From: JALHST01 sp038316335
Lineage (GTDB): Bacteria > Bacteroidota > Bacteroidia > Flavobacteriales > Flavobacteriaceae
Length of the DNA stretch: 6,912 nt
Direction: 5' to 3'
Assembly: GCA_038316335.1 (NCBI GenBank)
Contig: JBBQAM010000097.1
Coordinates: 1 to 6,912 of the forward strand
A model generated the notes under the pieces. The model saw only the letters and a list, made by a program, of their open reading frames with translations, made no database searches and was not told where the DNA came from. Made by a program: the position numbers and the translations under genes. Positions within the stretch are counted from its first letter, which is position 1, and each line of letters starts with the position of its first letter. Positions 5,357-6,912 of the stretch are shown here, piece after piece.

Positions 5357-6739
5357 ATGGAAAAACCAACCACCCCGTCTTCGCCTTGGAAGGCCTACCA
5401 AAAAATCGCCTTCCGCTTCGTGCTTATTTTCTTTGTCCTGTTTGTCGTTTTACTCGATTGGTCGGTGAATGCGCTGCTGTCCGCACTCTATTATGTCGGA
5501 CCCCTGGCAGCACTCCTGGATGGGGCTGTTTCCTGGACAGGGAAGGCGGTTTTTCAGATTTCCCATACCATCGTATCCCCTTATGATGGGCAACACAATG
5601 ACAGGACGTATAGCTATATACTCTATTTCATTATGGTGGTCATTGCTGCTGTGGGGACCGTTGTCTGGAGCCTTCTCGATAGAAAACGAACGGATTATAA
5701 AGTGCCTTATTATTGGCTCACCACCTGCATCCGCTATTATCTGGCATGTACGATGTTCCTTTTTGCGCTCGAGAAATTCTTTAAAATGCAATTTCCCGAC
5801 CTGGGGTTTTATACCTTGACCGAGACCGTGGGTGACATGTCACCCATGCATTTGGCATGGGCCTTTTTTGGATATTCGTATGGGTACAACGTTTTTATTG
5901 GGATTGCCGAAAGTGCCGCATTGCTATTGCTGTTTCGCAGAACGACCACGTTTGGGGCGATCCTCACTATGGGGACGCTGGCCAATGTGATGGCCATAAA
6001 CTTCAATTATGATGTGCACGCCAAAATGTATCCCACCGCTTTATTTCTCATGGCCCTTTTTCTGTTGCTTCGGGATGCCGACCGGATACTTCGGTTCTTC
6101 TTCACGGGTCAAGCAACTTCCCTTCCGATCATACAGGCCCCGATTTTTCGAAAACGATGGATGAACCTATCAAAAATAGTTTTAAAATGCCTTGTGATAT
6201 CCTATGTCATCCTCTTTCAGGTGATGGACTATATCGGGTATAAAAAAAGGGCCGAAGAACGAAGCACCGCCAAATCGGGTATCGTCGGGGTGTATGATGT
6301 CGACAAGTTCGTGGTGAATAAAGATACGTTATCAAAGGAGGATCTATCGCGGTGGCGCCAGTTGGTCCTAGGAGACGGGATGGTAGAGGCGGTACGCTTT
6401 AAGGGCGACAGTATTGCCTTCGTAGCCATATCGGTTGGTAAAAAAGAACTGATTGTATCCGGTGATCAGGCCGAACTATATGTAAACATGCAGGAGCTTT
6501 ACAATGAACAGGGTTTCTCCGACAATACCTATTTCCAGATGGATTCTTTACTGATTGCACGGCAGTTTGAAAGCAGCTTGCATTTCGAATCGCCCGATCC
6601 AACTACGTTAACGTTAAAGGGAATCATCAAAACCGATTCCGTATTCATTACTGCCAAGCGCAGGCCCATTGACCTAAAAGACTTTAGATTGATGAAACGA
6701 CGTTTTCATTGGATAAATGAGGCAAGCTATATATATTGA
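5357..6739 (+). CDS. DoxX-like multi-pass inner-membrane protein with soluble C-terminal domain
   Basis: 460 residues. Hydrophobic segments suggest about seven or eight membrane helices near 18-34, 41-54, 87-106, 121-138, 165-191, 199-215, 226-239 and 272-289. Charged, conserved-looking motifs sit between them: FALEKFFKMQFP (136-147), TETVGDMSPMHLAWAFFGYS (155-174) and INFNYDVHAKMYPTALF (214-230). This layout matches flavobacterial proteins annotated DoxX-like or hypothetical; the biochemical role is not established, and DoxX relatives are linked to redox or thiol chemistry only in some cases. From about residue 295 to the end lies a soluble, strand-rich region (GIVGVYDVDKFVVNKDTL, then VRFKGDSIAFVAISVGKKEL), with no family I recognise. 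The ATG at 5357 directly precedes a short polar tail and the first helix. It may form a two-gene unit with the lipoprotein 61 bp downstream. Base composition looks richer in G+C than in the genes to its left. Confidence 0.72.
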   Translation: MEKPTTPSSPWKAYQKIAFRFVLIFFVLFVVLLDWSVNALLSALYYVGPLAALLDGAVSWTGKAVFQISHTIVSPYDGQHNDRTYSYILYFIMVVIAAVGTVVWSLLDRKRTDYKVPYYWLTTCIRYYLACTMFLFALEKFFKMQFPDLGFYTLTETVGDMSPMHLAWAFFGYSYGYNVFIGIAESAALLLLFRRTTTFGAILTMGTLANVMAINFNYDVHAKMYPTALFLMALFLLLRDADRILRFFFTGQATSLPIIQAPIFRKRWMNLSKIVLKCLVISYVILFQVMDYIGYKKRAEERSTAKSGIVGVYDVDKFVVNKDTLSKEDLSRWRQLVLGDGMVEAVRFKGDSIAFVAISVGKKELIVSGDQAELYVNMQELYNEQGFSDNTYFQMDSLLIARQFESSLHFESPDPTTLTLKGIIKTDSVFITAKRRPIDLKDFRLMKRRFHWINEASYIY

Positions 6740-6750
6740 CCCATGCGCTG

Positions 6751-6764
6751 TTGACACGCGTCAA
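6751..6764. other. small hairpin between the DoxX-like and lipoprotein genes
   Basis: TTGAC-ACGC-GTCAA, five base pairs around a four-base loop, 12 bases after the stop codon; an overlapping alternative pairs CGTC with GACG over AAA. No T run follows, so it is a weak candidate for an attenuator or end structure. Confidence 0.3.
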
Positions 6765-6800
6765 AGACGTGCGCCACTAGCGTTTAAATACGATTCCGAT

Positions 6801-6912
6801 ATGAAAAATTATCTATTTATTACGATGCTATTGACGTGTCTGTCTTCCTGTGCGCAATCACATGACATTGCAGGACAATATGAAAAACTATCTACGAATG
6901 GGTCGGTTCAAT
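6801..6912 (+). CDS. lipoprotein, 5' part only
   Basis: The first 37 residues of a protein cut by the window end. It starts MKNYLFITMLLTCLSSC, a lipoprotein signal peptide with lipobox Leu14-Ser-Ser-Cys17, so the mature protein should be acylated at Cys17 and membrane-anchored. The mature N-terminus AQSHDIAGQYEKLSTNGSV has no clear acidic surface-export signal and no family I can name; AGQYEKLS-like beginnings occur in small beta-barrel, lipocalin-like proteins, but this is only a hint. It lies 61 bp after the DoxX-like gene in the same direction, so co-transcription is plausible. No Shine-Dalgarno site. Confidence 0.75.
   Translation, partial: MKNYLFITMLLTCLSSCAQSHDIAGQYEKLSTNGSVQ

Overview
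The window looks like chromosome of a marine or environmental member of the Bacteroidetes, most likely Flavobacteriia. The reasons are that none of the start codons has a clear Shine-Dalgarno site, two promoters fit the Bacteroidetes pattern TTG-N21-TAnnTTT(A/G), and the protein families are typical of that group (HigA-like antitoxin, secreted alpha/beta hydrolase, tannase-family esterase, a DoxX-like membrane protein, a lipoprotein with an LSSC lipobox). This is inference; no marker gene is present.

Layout, all genes on the + strand: (1) 2-220, the C-terminal part of a HigA-type antitoxin, followed by a strong hairpin; (2) 221-701, a non-coding stretch with a palindromic GC-rich repeat (490-551) and a promoter (640-671); (3) 702-1556, a secreted alpha/beta hydrolase resembling acetyl-xylan or feruloyl esterases; (4) 1557-1928, non-coding, with an imperfect inverted repeat; (5) 1929-3485, a secreted tannase/feruloyl esterase/MHETase-family serine esterase with its full CS-D-HC catalytic set and calcium site; (6) 3486-4013, non-coding, with another copy of the palindromic repeat, further hairpins and an open frame without a start; (7) 4014-4988, a zinc-free medium-chain dehydrogenase/reductase; (8) 4989-5356, non-coding, with a second copy of the promoter element plus two dyads; (9) 5357-6739, a DoxX-like multi-pass membrane protein with a soluble C-terminal domain; (10) 6801-6912, the start of a lipoprotein.

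The genes are widely spaced (roughly 370-530 bp between most of them), so they read as single transcription units rather than one operon; only the membrane protein and the lipoprotein (61 bp apart) may be co-transcribed. The two secreted esterases could both act on ester-decorated plant or algal polymers or on released aromatic esters, but no SusCD pair, glycoside hydrolase or regulator is in view, so a shared pathway is a guess. The left part (antitoxin, repeats, low-GC coding) has an accessory-island character; the DoxX-like gene looks more GC-rich.

I did not find a clearly new multi-gene system. The most unusual features are in the DNA between genes: a 52-bp element with a built-in promoter found ahead of two unrelated genes, and a family of palindromic GC-rich repeats.
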